The notes under the pieces are model-generated. The model had not been told where the DNA came from. It searched no databases and saw nothing but the letters and a program-made list of their open reading frames with translations. A DNA stretch of 11,151 nucleotides from Firmicutes bacterium UBA5499. Its GTDB lineage: Bacteria; Bacillota; DTU084. The first letter of the stretch is position 1, and every line of letters begins with the position of its first letter. The stretch covers positions 1 to 11,151 of the forward strand of contig DIPB01000108.1 of the NCBI GenBank assembly GCA_002426275.1, given 5' to 3'. A program made the translations under genes and the position numbers. Positions 1-6,615 of the stretch are shown piece after piece.

Positions 1-728
1 AGAATTTCGGCCTGGTTGCCCCCAATTACAAGCAAAAGGAGATCCCCTTCAGCCAGGGACCTCTTTTTTTAGGCAGCGCGGTCTTTGCGTTTTGGACGGC
101 GGAGCTGTTTGGATTTTTCTCCCGTACTTATTACCCTTTCTTATTTTTGCTTTCCGGAATGGCGCTTTTGGGTTTCATTGATGATACTCTGGGCGGAAGA
201 GAAGCCAAAGGTTTTCGGGGACATTTTCGCAGCCTGCTGCATGGGAAGCTCACAACCGGAGGCCTGAAAGCGACTGCAGGCGCGCTTTTAGCTCTGGTGG
301 TAGCCAGCACTATGGAAACCCAGCCCGCCCAAATTTTGCTCGCCGCCGTGCTCATCGCATTGACGGCAAACACGCTGAATTTGCTGGATCTGAGACCTGG
401 GCGGGCGTTGAAAGCCTGGCTTGGTCTGGTGTTGCTCCTGTTCCTTGTAGGGGGACAGCTGCGGTGGCTCTTGCCTCTTTTGGGAGCCAGCCTCATCTGG
501 GCGCCTTTGGATCTGAGAGCCCAAGCGATGCTGGGAGACTCCGGCGCTAATTGTTTAGGCGCGGCTTTAGGCTATAGCCTGGCTCAGAGCCTGGGCTGGC
601 GCTGGCAGCTTGGGACTGTGATTCTGTTTCTGCTGCTGAATCTTTTAAGCGAGCGTTACTCCTTCAGCCGGCTCATTGAAAGGAATCCGCTGCTGCGCTT
701 CTTAGATCGGTTAGGCAGGGCTCAGTAA
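1..728 (+). CDS. MraY/WecA-superfamily glycosyl-1-phosphate transferase, 5'-truncated by the window edge
   Basis: The reading frame is open from base 3 to a TAA at 726-728, giving 241 visible residues without the N-terminus. It looks like a polytopic membrane enzyme of the polyprenyl-phosphate sugar-1-phosphate transferase family, which attaches a sugar phosphate to a lipid carrier at the cytoplasmic membrane. The family's acidic motifs are visible: GFIDD (Asp60 and Asp61 of the visible part), NLLD (Asp129) and LGDSGAN (Asp179). The opening APNYKQKEIPFSQG resembles the usual N-terminal substrate loop. Two differences from true MraY stand out. NLLD is followed by LRPGRAL rather than a second Asp-Gly motif, and no histidine-rich loop follows the GDSGA motif. 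I recall a similar ending (SERYSFSRLIERNPLLRFLD) in Clostridia proteins annotated only as family 4 glycosyltransferases, so the substrate is uncertain. The gene converges on the zinc ribbon gene with a 7-base overlap. Confidence 0.8.
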   Translation, partial: NFGLVAPNYKQKEIPFSQGPLFLGSAVFAFWTAELFGFFSRTYYPFLFLLSGMALLGFIDDTLGGREAKGFRGHFRSLLHGKLTTGGLKATAGALLALVVASTMETQPAQILLAAVLIALTANTLNLLDLRPGRALKAWLGLVLLLFLVGGQLRWLLPLLGASLIWAPLDLRAQAMLGDSGANCLGAALGYSLAQSLGWRWQLGTVILFLLLNLLSERYSFSRLIERNPLLRFLDRLGRAQ

Positions 729-913
729 TCCTCATTGGAGGCATCGATCAGCAAGGCGTGATCCAAATCGATGCTTTCTCCGCATTGGGGACACGAGGTT
801 ACGTTTTGAACGCTGCTGGTGGGCGACAGCTCGAACATAAACCCGCAGCGGGGACATTTGATTTCCGCTTCGGCGTTGTCCGGCAGAGACGGTTTTGAGA
901 TGCCCTTGACCAT
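722..913 (-). CDS. small zinc ribbon protein (63 aa)
   Basis: A 63-residue protein with two knuckles, CPRC (Cys20, Cys23) and CPQC (Cys41, Cys44), separated by 17 residues. This is the pattern of a single four-cysteine zinc ribbon. The rest is acidic and has no membrane segment, so it is probably a cytoplasmic protein that binds a partner or nucleic acid. I do not recognise a specific family. The ATG at 913 is chosen because AAGGAGGA at 921-928 sits 7 bases upstream. A TTG at 919 would extend the protein by two residues but leaves only 1 base of spacing. The gene is the last of a three-gene operon; the GH57 stop codon (TAA, 927-929) lies inside its ribosome binding site, so translation is probably coupled. 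The TGA at 722-724 overlaps the end of the convergent gene, leaving no room for an intergenic terminator. Confidence 0.72.
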   Translation of the reverse strand: MVKGISKPSLPDNAEAEIKCPRCGFMFELSPTSSVQNVTSCPQCGESIDLDHALLIDASNEDY

Positions 914-926
914 CGTCAATTCCTCC

Positions 927-2534
927 TTAAACTACAGGTGAAAGGGCCGCTTGCCCTTGCGACTTGTAGATAGTATAGTCCAAAAAGGGGAAAATGTTGT
1001 TTGTTTTTTCCAGATGGGCCAACCAGCTTTCATCCAGCCGGTTGGCCTTGATTTGTTCATAGAGGCCAGTGAAATTGTGGATGTGCTGGTGCGTTCTGCG
1101 GACGGCATAGCTTACCATGGTGCCGGTTTTCATGATAAAGGCCCAGTCTGAACTTTGGGCCAGCAAGAGTTCCCGGGCAGCCTGGTTCAGGGCCCGCCTC
1201 TGGAGTTGGTCTGCATGGCCGCTGTCCGCCAGTTCCGTCATGCGGTCCGCCGCCATGTGCAAGTGGCGGTAGATCCAGTCGTTGCTTCCTTCCAGCCAGA
1301 CTTCATTATAGCCTTTATATCCCCAGCTGGACATGGTAGGTTGCGCAATTTGATTTTTGGGATGCAGCTCTAGGTAATCTCCCGGAGTGATGAGTTCGAT
1401 GTCCGTTTGATCGTAATGCAGCTTCCGCAGGAGAAACTCCAGCCACTGAGGGCCTTCATACCACCAATGTCCGAACAGTTCGGCATCATACGGCGCCACA
1501 ATAATGGGGGGCCGATCCATCTTGGAGGCCAAATATTCCGCCTGCTTGATGCGGTTGAACATGAAATTGCCTGCGTGAACGGCAGCCCGTTCAGTCGCCG
1601 CCTGGGGATTATAGGGCGCTTTTTGGCTGTCTGGGCCCGTGATCTTATAATACTTGATTCCCGTTTGGGTTCTGATGCCGCAACTGTGCAGGAATGGTTT
1701 GACGTAATCGTAATCCAAATCATAGCCGATGTCGCGGTAAAACTCGCGGTACTCGGGATCTCCCGGATAGCCTTCTTGGGAGCTCCAAACCTGTTTGGAA
1801 GATTCCCAGTCTCTGCCGAAAGCAGCCACAGCGCTGGGGCAATAGATCGGCGCGTAGGTGGCGTAACGGGGACGCGGCGTGGCGTGCAGCAGACCATGGG
1901 AATCTAAAAGGAAATATCTGATCCCAGACTCTGCCAGCAAGCTGTCGTCGCCTGGATTGTAGCCGCATTCAGGCAGCCAAAAGCCTTTTGGCTTGCTGCC
2001 TAAGTAATGCCGGTGGGTTTCCACGCCCAGCCGGATTTGCGCTTTGGCAGCCGTACGGTTGACGCCCAGCAGCGGCAGAAAACCGTGGGTTGCCCCGGAG
2101 GCGATCAGCTCCAACCCCCCGGGGCCTTCCAGCTGCCGAAAGGCTCGGATTAAATCGGAATCATATTCATCATAGATGCTTTTGGCTCGCAGAAATCTGT
2201 CCAGATAATGCTGCGCTAAATGATGAAAGCTGCCGTCAAAGCGGGTGCGGGACTCCTCTGAACGCGCAAGAGCGATCAACTGTTCCAGATGCCGGCGGTA
2301 TCTGCTCTGGAGCAGGGGATCAGCCAGCATGCTCAAAAGAGGAGGAGTAAGAGACATGGTCAGCCGAAAGCTAATCCCTTCGGCGCGCAGGCGGCGAAAA
2401 ACGTCGATGAGGGGAATATAAGTTTCGGTGATCGCCTCGAACAGCCAGTCTTCCTCCAGAAAATCTTCCGCCTCCGGATGACGCACATAGGGCAGATGGG
2501 TATGTAAGATCAGGGACAGATAACCTTTTGCCAC
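927..2534 (-). CDS. GH57 1,4-alpha-glucan branching enzyme
   Basis: A 535-residue protein, the normal length for family GH57 branching enzymes, which cut alpha-1,4-glucan chains and rejoin them through alpha-1,6 bonds during glycogen-like polymer synthesis in the cytoplasm. The N-terminal beta strand carries HTHLPYVRHPE (11-21). The predicted nucleophile is Glu189 in FWLPECGYNPG (185-195). The predicted acid/base is Asp350 in APYDAELFGHWW (347-358). A tyrosine-rich loop follows at about 240-272, corresponding to the flexible active-site loop of the Thermus and Thermococcus enzymes. The C-terminal helical domain has WGYKGYNEVWLEG (404-416) and SSDWAFIMKTGTM (461-473). The start is GTG at 2534, preceded by AGGAGGA with 6 bases of spacing. 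The upstream DUF4912 stop (TAG, 2546-2548) lies within that site. No signal peptide is seen. No other glycogen gene (glgC, glgA, glgP) is present here. The family assignment is firm; specificity within GH57 is inferred from these motifs. Confidence 0.93.
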   Translation of the reverse strand: MAKGYLSLILHTHLPYVRHPEAEDFLEEDWLFEAITETYIPLIDVFRRLRAEGISFRLTMSLTPPLLSMLADPLLQSRYRRHLEQLIALARSEESRTRFDGSFHHLAQHYLDRFLRAKSIYDEYDSDLIRAFRQLEGPGGLELIASGATHGFLPLLGVNRTAAKAQIRLGVETHRHYLGSKPKGFWLPECGYNPGDDSLLAESGIRYFLLDSHGLLHATPRPRYATYAPIYCPSAVAAFGRDWESSKQVWSSQEGYPGDPEYREFYRDIGYDLDYDYVKPFLHSCGIRTQTGIKYYKITGPDSQKAPYNPQAATERAAVHAGNFMFNRIKQAEYLASKMDRPPIIVAPYDAELFGHWWYEGPQWLEFLLRKLHYDQTDIELITPGDYLELHPKNQIAQPTMSSWGYKGYNEVWLEGSNDWIYRHLHMAADRMTELADSGHADQLQRRALNQAARELLLAQSSDWAFIMKTGTMVSYAVRRTHQHIHNFTGLYEQIKANRLDESWLAHLEKTNNIFPFLDYTIYKSQGQAALSPVV

Positions 2535-2545
2535 AGCTTTTCCTC

Positions 2546-3451
2546 CTACTCTGTTGTCTTCGTTACCTTTGGCGTAAGGGCGATCTCATCTGTGCCTGCG
2601 GCAGAGGTTGCCACCACCGGCAAGGAGAGAGAGCCGTCAGGAAGGGCCAGACGCAAGCTGAATTCGCCGCGCCCGTTCAAAGGGATCTTTTGGCCGGCAA
2701 TGGTCACGTTGGCATCTGGCTCTGTCGCGCCGTAGACGATTAATTCGGTGTTTAGAACCAGCCAAAAGCCGCGCGCAGCCTCTATTTTCACCGGACTTGA
2801 GATGCTGCTGACGGCGCCCGAGCTCACCTGCCGGCTCAGAGCTTGCCTTACGACTTTTTGCAGTTCGGCGGAGCTGACGTTCGGCGCTCCCGTCGCCATT
2901 TTGTACAGTTCTTCCACTGTCATCCAGGCTTCATCAACTAGGGGCGAGATCTCAGCCGCAGGAGCTGTGACCGTGTTGGAGCGGGCAACGGCGATGAATC
3001 TGCCATCGCAGGCCAAAAGGCCGATGTCCACAAAAAAAGACTGCCCGGGTTTTCCAGTTTCAAGGTACCAGCTTTGGGCATCGGAATTTAAGTCCTGATC
3101 GAAAAAATCTCCGTTTGTATTGTAAACGCGTAAAATGCGTCGACTGCCCGCGCCGGCGTCAAGGCCGGCCCGCTGCCAAAGAGAGGGCTCCACTTCCCAA
3201 TAGGTGAACAGCCAGTTTGGATCCCGTACAAGAAGAACAATTCGCGTTTTGCCATACCATTGGGGGATGGGAGGCAACGCTTCTGCCGGTCTTGCGGCCT
3301 CAACGCAGGGTTGGCTTTGCGGTGACGGCGGATTTGAGAGACTGGTCACCAATTCCCTGCGAGTCATGGCGTGGCAGTCCGCGATTTTTTTATCTTGAGC
3401 CAGCTGCAGCAGTTCACGACGGGTCTTCTGCTCAAGTTCCCCGCTATTCAA
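2546..3451 (-). CDS. DUF4912 domain protein with N-terminal SAP/Rho-N-like helices and C-terminal Ig-like domain
   Basis: A 301-residue protein of unknown function in three parts. Residues 5-38 (KTRRELLQLAQ, MTRRELVTSL) resemble the paired helices of Rho-N or SAP modules, where the same L-x-x-L-A spacing recurs. Residues about 66-165 are the DUF4912 domain, recognised by WYGKTRIVLLVRDPNWLFTYWEV, the RILRVYNTNG strand and a GKPGQSFFVDIGLL segment. Residues about 228-295 form a beta-rich domain like a bacterial Ig or filamin fold (ELIVYGATEPDANVTIAGQ). There is no signal peptide or membrane segment. The start is TTG at 3451, preceded by AAAGGAGG with 10 bases of spacing; the next in-frame Met (residue 29) would remove the helical module. 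From memory, DUF4912 genes often sit beside GH57 enzymes in Clostridia, which suggests a role in alpha-glucan metabolism. No catalytic motif is evident. Confidence 0.85.
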   Translation of the reverse strand: MNSGELEQKTRRELLQLAQDKKIADCHAMTRRELVTSLSNPPSPQSQPCVEAARPAEALPPIPQWYGKTRIVLLVRDPNWLFTYWEVEPSLWQRAGLDAGAGSRRILRVYNTNGDFFDQDLNSDAQSWYLETGKPGQSFFVDIGLLACDGRFIAVARSNTVTAPAAEISPLVDEAWMTVEELYKMATGAPNVSSAELQKVVRQALSRQVSSGAVSSISSPVKIEAARGFWLVLNTELIVYGATEPDANVTIAGQKIPLNGRGEFSLRLALPDGSLSLPVVATSAAGTDEIALTPKVTKTTE

Positions 3452-3637
3452 GTCTTCTTTGCCTCCTTTCGTCCCATGGAGGGCGCTTTCATCGTATAAT
3501 ATTGCTCAAAGCGAGAGGCATTATTCCGTAGAGACAAAAAAAGAGCGCGGGCTTGACGAGGGCGTTCCCATTTTTTCCTGCAGGATATTCAGCGGAGGAC
3601 AGAGAAGATTTAGGAGAGAAAAGGAAGGCGAGGAAAG
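3452..3637. promoter_or_regulatory. divergent intergenic region with candidate promoter elements
   Basis: This 186-base spacer separates the minus-strand DUF4912 operon from the plus-strand PHP operon, so it should hold promoters for both. A perfect TATAAT lies on the plus strand at 3495-3500, but the hexamer 17 bases upstream (TCCCAT) is a poor -35. On the minus strand the overlapping bases read TATTAT (3501 to 3496), also without a good -35. A TTGACG at 3553-3558 (plus strand) has no matching -10 at normal spacing. The DUF4912 ribosome binding site AAAGGAGG is at 3462-3469 on the minus strand. Purine-rich AAGGAAGG at 3621-3628, 9 bases before the ATG, probably serves the PHP gene. The promoter assignment is tentative. 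Confidence 0.35.
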
Positions 3638-4366
3638 ATGTACTACCCAAAATGGGATCTGCACAATCACACTGTGGCCAGCGGTCACGCTTATAGCACG
3701 CTTGAGGAAGTAGCGGATGCGGCCGCCAAGCGCGGCCTTGAGCTTGTAGGTATTTCGGATCATGGACCGGCCATGCCCGGAGGACCTCATCTTTATTATT
3801 TTGGCAATCAGCGTCAAGTTCCCAGGCGGATCGGCGAAATCCAAGTTCGCTTCGGCGTGGAAGCCAATATCATCTCCCCCGGCGGGAAGCTAGATTTGCC
3901 CACCGCTCTCCTGAGAGAGCTGGACTTTGTGGCAGCGGGCCTGCATGTTGATACAGGTTACGAAGGGCAAACCAAAGCCCAGCATACAAAGACGCTGATC
4001 GCGGCCATGGAAAACCCGGCTGTTGATTTCATAGTACACCCCGGCAATCCGCGCTTTCCCATCGATGTGGAGGCGGTTGCCAAGGCGGCTGTCCGGACGG
4101 GCGTGGCTTTGGAAGTGAACAACAGCTCCCTGACCATGGCAAGATTAGGCAGCGAAGAGATTTGCCTTCAGCTGGCGCTTTTATTGGCAGAATTGGGCGG
4201 CCAGGTAATTTTAGGCAGCGACTCTCATGTCAGCAGCAACGTGGGCAAGCTGGACGCTGCGGTGGCTCTGGCGCGGAAAGCGGGCCTTCGGGAGGAACAA
4301 ATCCTCAACGGCAGCACAGAACGACTGAAAGCATACTTAGCGAGGCGTAGGAGGCAGAAAGCGTGA
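3638..4366 (+). CDS. YcdX-like PHP-domain phosphohydrolase (first copy)
   Basis: A 242-residue single-domain PHP protein of the YcdX type, a trinuclear-metal phosphatase fold in the cytoplasm. All nine expected metal ligands can be placed: His9 and His11 in DLHNHT, His17 in GHAYST, His42 in ISDHGPA, Glu75 in GVEANII, His103 in GLHVD, His134 in VHPGNP, and Asp195 and His197 in GSDSH. They fall within 2-3 residues of the numbering I recall for E. coli YcdX. The length also matches, so the enzyme should be active on a small phosphorylated substrate, which the sequence does not reveal. The fold is shared with histidinol phosphatase, but I have no reason to place this gene in histidine synthesis. 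The ATG follows AAGGAAGG. The stop overlaps the GTG start of the secreted phosphatase gene by 4 bases (GTGA), indicating one transcript. Confidence 0.88.
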   Translation: MYYPKWDLHNHTVASGHAYSTLEEVADAAAKRGLELVGISDHGPAMPGGPHLYYFGNQRQVPRRIGEIQVRFGVEANIISPGGKLDLPTALLRELDFVAAGLHVDTGYEGQTKAQHTKTLIAAMENPAVDFIVHPGNPRFPIDVEAVAKAAVRTGVALEVNNSSLTMARLGSEEICLQLALLLAELGGQVILGSDSHVSSNVGKLDAAVALARKAGLREEQILNGSTERLKAYLARRRRQKA

Positions 4367-6615
4367 AAAGAATTCTCTGGGGCTTAATCATCGCCGCTTT
4401 TGCGTTGGCTCCAGGTTTCTGTTTCGGCTTGGTCTATAAAGTTGCTTCCGGCTTGGCTTACACAGATCTCGGCGCAGGCGAACTTGCTGCCGGCAGCAAA
4501 GTTTCTCTTTACAGGCCGGGGCAAAACGCCCCGTATGCGGAAGCTGTGGTCGCCCAGGTAGCTTCGGACTATGCCGCCTTCGCCGCTCAGCAGGCGCAAG
4601 TAGGCGACAGGGTTCGGGCCCAGGCCGGGCGGCCGGCGGCTGATGAGCTTCTCTTCGTGTATTTGACTGATCCTCATTTTGGTTCCGCCAGGGGCACGAA
4701 AACCAGCCAACAGATCATCTCCGAGCTGAAAGCCGGCGCCCTTGAGCCCGCCTTTGCCCTTGTGGGGGGCGATCTGACGGATAACGGCAAAAGCGAGCAG
4801 TTTCGAGAGTCTTTGGCCCTCAGAGCGTTGCCTTTCCCAGTTTACCCTGTGCCCGGAAATCACGATCTGCGCTGGGCGGAAGGCGGCAAAGAGCTTTACC
4901 GCAAGTGGTGGGGCGACGCTTATTATGCTTTTCAGGCGGGGGCTTATGAATTTATAGCCTTAGACAGCAGTATCCGGATGGAGCAGTATGGCCACATTGA
5001 GGCGGAGCAGCTCAAGTGGCTGGCGAAAGAGCTGCAAGCAGGCTCGCCTGAGAAGATCGTCTTTCTGCACCACCCGATTGTCAGGACCTCAAATAGCGGC
5101 CAGCCCATGGTGGATAACGAAGCAGAGGTTTTAAAGCTCCTCTCCGGCGGGAAAATTCGTCTTTTGCTTGCCGGTCACCTCCACACTTATCAATTCCAAA
5201 AGGCCAATGGCGTCTTCTCCGTGGTCAGCCCCGCAGCCATGAACGGAGAATACCTGATCGTCAATCTCAGCGGCCGGCGCACCACGATTTTCGGCAAAAA
5301 GGTTGGCGGAGAGCTCCGTTTGCTCAACAGCTTCACGCCGGAGGCGGAGGAAGAATTGAAAGTGCTCTCTCCCGCCCAGGGCGCGCGCTGGCAAGCAGCC
5401 ATTCCCATCCGGCTGCTGATCCCTGGCGCAAGTCAAGGTACCCTGCAGGTGGCGGTGGACGGCAAACGGGAGCTGTCCGTATCATTAGAAGCTCAAGGAA
5501 AGGAGATCCCTTGGCAGACGAATCTGTTGGGAGATTGGGTCGCGGGCTGGCACACTCTCTCCTTGCGCTATCAGACGGCTACCGGGTATTGGCAGGAGCA
5601 GCGCTCTTTTTTCTTCCAGCCGGAAAAGGCCAGTCCCAGCCTCAGCTGGGAGTTCCAAGCGAAAGGCGATCTTCAGGCCGGGCCCGCAGCGTCCCCTGAC
5701 GCGCTGCTGGTCACCACCTTGAACGGCTGGGTGCAATGTCTCAGCAAACAAGAAGGAAAACTGTTGTGGGAGAGGCAATTAGGCTCGCCCTTGGTTGGCG
5801 GCGCCAAGTGGGGAAAGGACGCTTTCTATTTAGGCAGTGAAGCGGGCAGCTTTTTTAGCTTTACAGAGAAAGGACAGCTGCGCTGGTCTTTAGTTTTAGA
5901 CGGCAGCGTGCTCTCAAGGCCTGAGACGGCAGGCAATCTGGTGTTGGTGGGAGCAGGCGCTAAGCTGGTGGCATTGGAGGCGCAAACAGGCAAATTGCGT
6001 TGGCAAAATGATTTAGGCGGCCTCCTGGAAGCTTCCCCGCTGGTCGCAGGAAATATCGTCTATGCCGCCAGCTGGGAAGGCAGCATTGCGGCTTTCCGGC
6101 TGTTGGACGGCAAGAAGCTTTGGTCTCGGAAGCTGGATCTTGGGATTTACGCTCCCGGAAGCGCAGTGCCGGCCTTGGTCGGCGGCGCGCTTCTGATCTC
6201 CGGTCCCAGGAAAGTCTGGGGTTTGAATCCTGACGACGGCGCTGTGCTCTGGCAGCTGGAAGAGAAATTGCTTTACGCGCCTTTGAATACCACGGTTGGG
6301 GGACTTCTGGTTGCCGGCACCCTGAACAGGAAGCTGATCGGCGTCGACGGCAAAGGGACAAAGCTCGCTGAGCTTGATGTGGCGGATTTTTTCACGGGCC
6401 CGGGCCCTGTGGGCGGCGGCGGTGAGGCCTACCAAATCGCTTTAGGCGGCACCCTCTACAGGCTGTGGCGGGAAGCGGGGCTCAAGGCGCGGCCGCTTTT
6501 ACGAGTGGGAGACGGTTTCATTCTGGGCGATCCGTACTTTGACGGCGCCCGGCTGTACTTCGCAAGCCTGGACGGCAAAGTTGCCGTCTGGAATTTAAAC
6601 GCGGAAAGAAGGTAA
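4363..6615 (+). CDS. secreted calcineurin-like metallophosphoesterase fused to a PQQ-type beta-propeller
   Basis: A 750-residue multidomain protein. Residues 1-22 form a Sec signal peptide (MKRILW, a hydrophobic core, then a small-residue region); Cys20 is not in a convincing lipobox. Residues about 23-90 look like a small beta-barrel. Residues about 95-310 are a calcineurin-like phosphoesterase with the full metal set: DPH (Asp103, His105), GGDLTD (Asp137), GNHD (Asn166, His167), HHP (His236) and GHLH (His272, His274). Residues about 333-418 look Ig-like. Residues about 426-750 repeat a G-x-x-x-W element (LLWE 467-470, LRWS 506-509, LRWQ 545-548, KLWS 585-588, VLWQ 628-631), typical of PQQ-like propellers that act as binding platforms. 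The start is GTG with AGGAGG 8 bases upstream. The protein should act outside the membrane on a phosphoester, perhaps wall- or nucleotide-derived. The substrate is unknown. Its stop overlaps nagA by 1 base (TAATG). Confidence 0.9.
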   Translation: MKRILWGLIIAAFALAPGFCFGLVYKVASGLAYTDLGAGELAAGSKVSLYRPGQNAPYAEAVVAQVASDYAAFAAQQAQVGDRVRAQAGRPAADELLFVYLTDPHFGSARGTKTSQQIISELKAGALEPAFALVGGDLTDNGKSEQFRESLALRALPFPVYPVPGNHDLRWAEGGKELYRKWWGDAYYAFQAGAYEFIALDSSIRMEQYGHIEAEQLKWLAKELQAGSPEKIVFLHHPIVRTSNSGQPMVDNEAEVLKLLSGGKIRLLLAGHLHTYQFQKANGVFSVVSPAAMNGEYLIVNLSGRRTTIFGKKVGGELRLLNSFTPEAEEELKVLSPAQGARWQAAIPIRLLIPGASQGTLQVAVDGKRELSVSLEAQGKEIPWQTNLLGDWVAGWHTLSLRYQTATGYWQEQRSFFFQPEKASPSLSWEFQAKGDLQAGPAASPDALLVTTLNGWVQCLSKQEGKLLWERQLGSPLVGGAKWGKDAFYLGSEAGSFFSFTEKGQLRWSLVLDGSVLSRPETAGNLVLVGAGAKLVALEAQTGKLRWQNDLGGLLEASPLVAGNIVYAASWEGSIAAFRLLDGKKLWSRKLDLGIYAPGSAVPALVGGALLISGPRKVWGLNPDDGAVLWQLEEKLLYAPLNTTVGGLLVAGTLNRKLIGVDGKGTKLAELDVADFFTGPGPVGGGGEAYQIALGGTLYRLWREAGLKARPLLRVGDGFILGDPYFDGARLYFASLDGKVAVWNLNAERR

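Noticed and set aside
131..496. A 121-codon open frame antisense to the MraY-like gene
   Set aside because: The plus strand encodes the conserved GFIDD and NLLD motifs here, and the antisense product is an Arg/Ser/Pro-rich shadow.
1370..1897. A 175-codon open frame on the minus strand in another frame of the GH57 gene
   Set aside because: It lies wholly inside a well-conserved GH57 region that includes the acid/base Asp350. Its product is low-complexity and Arg/Ser/Pro-rich, typical of a shadow frame.
3553..3558. TTGACG as a -35 element for the PHP operon
   Set aside because: No -10-like hexamer occurs 15-19 bases downstream. The nearest AT-rich bases (GATATT at 3584) are 25 bases away.
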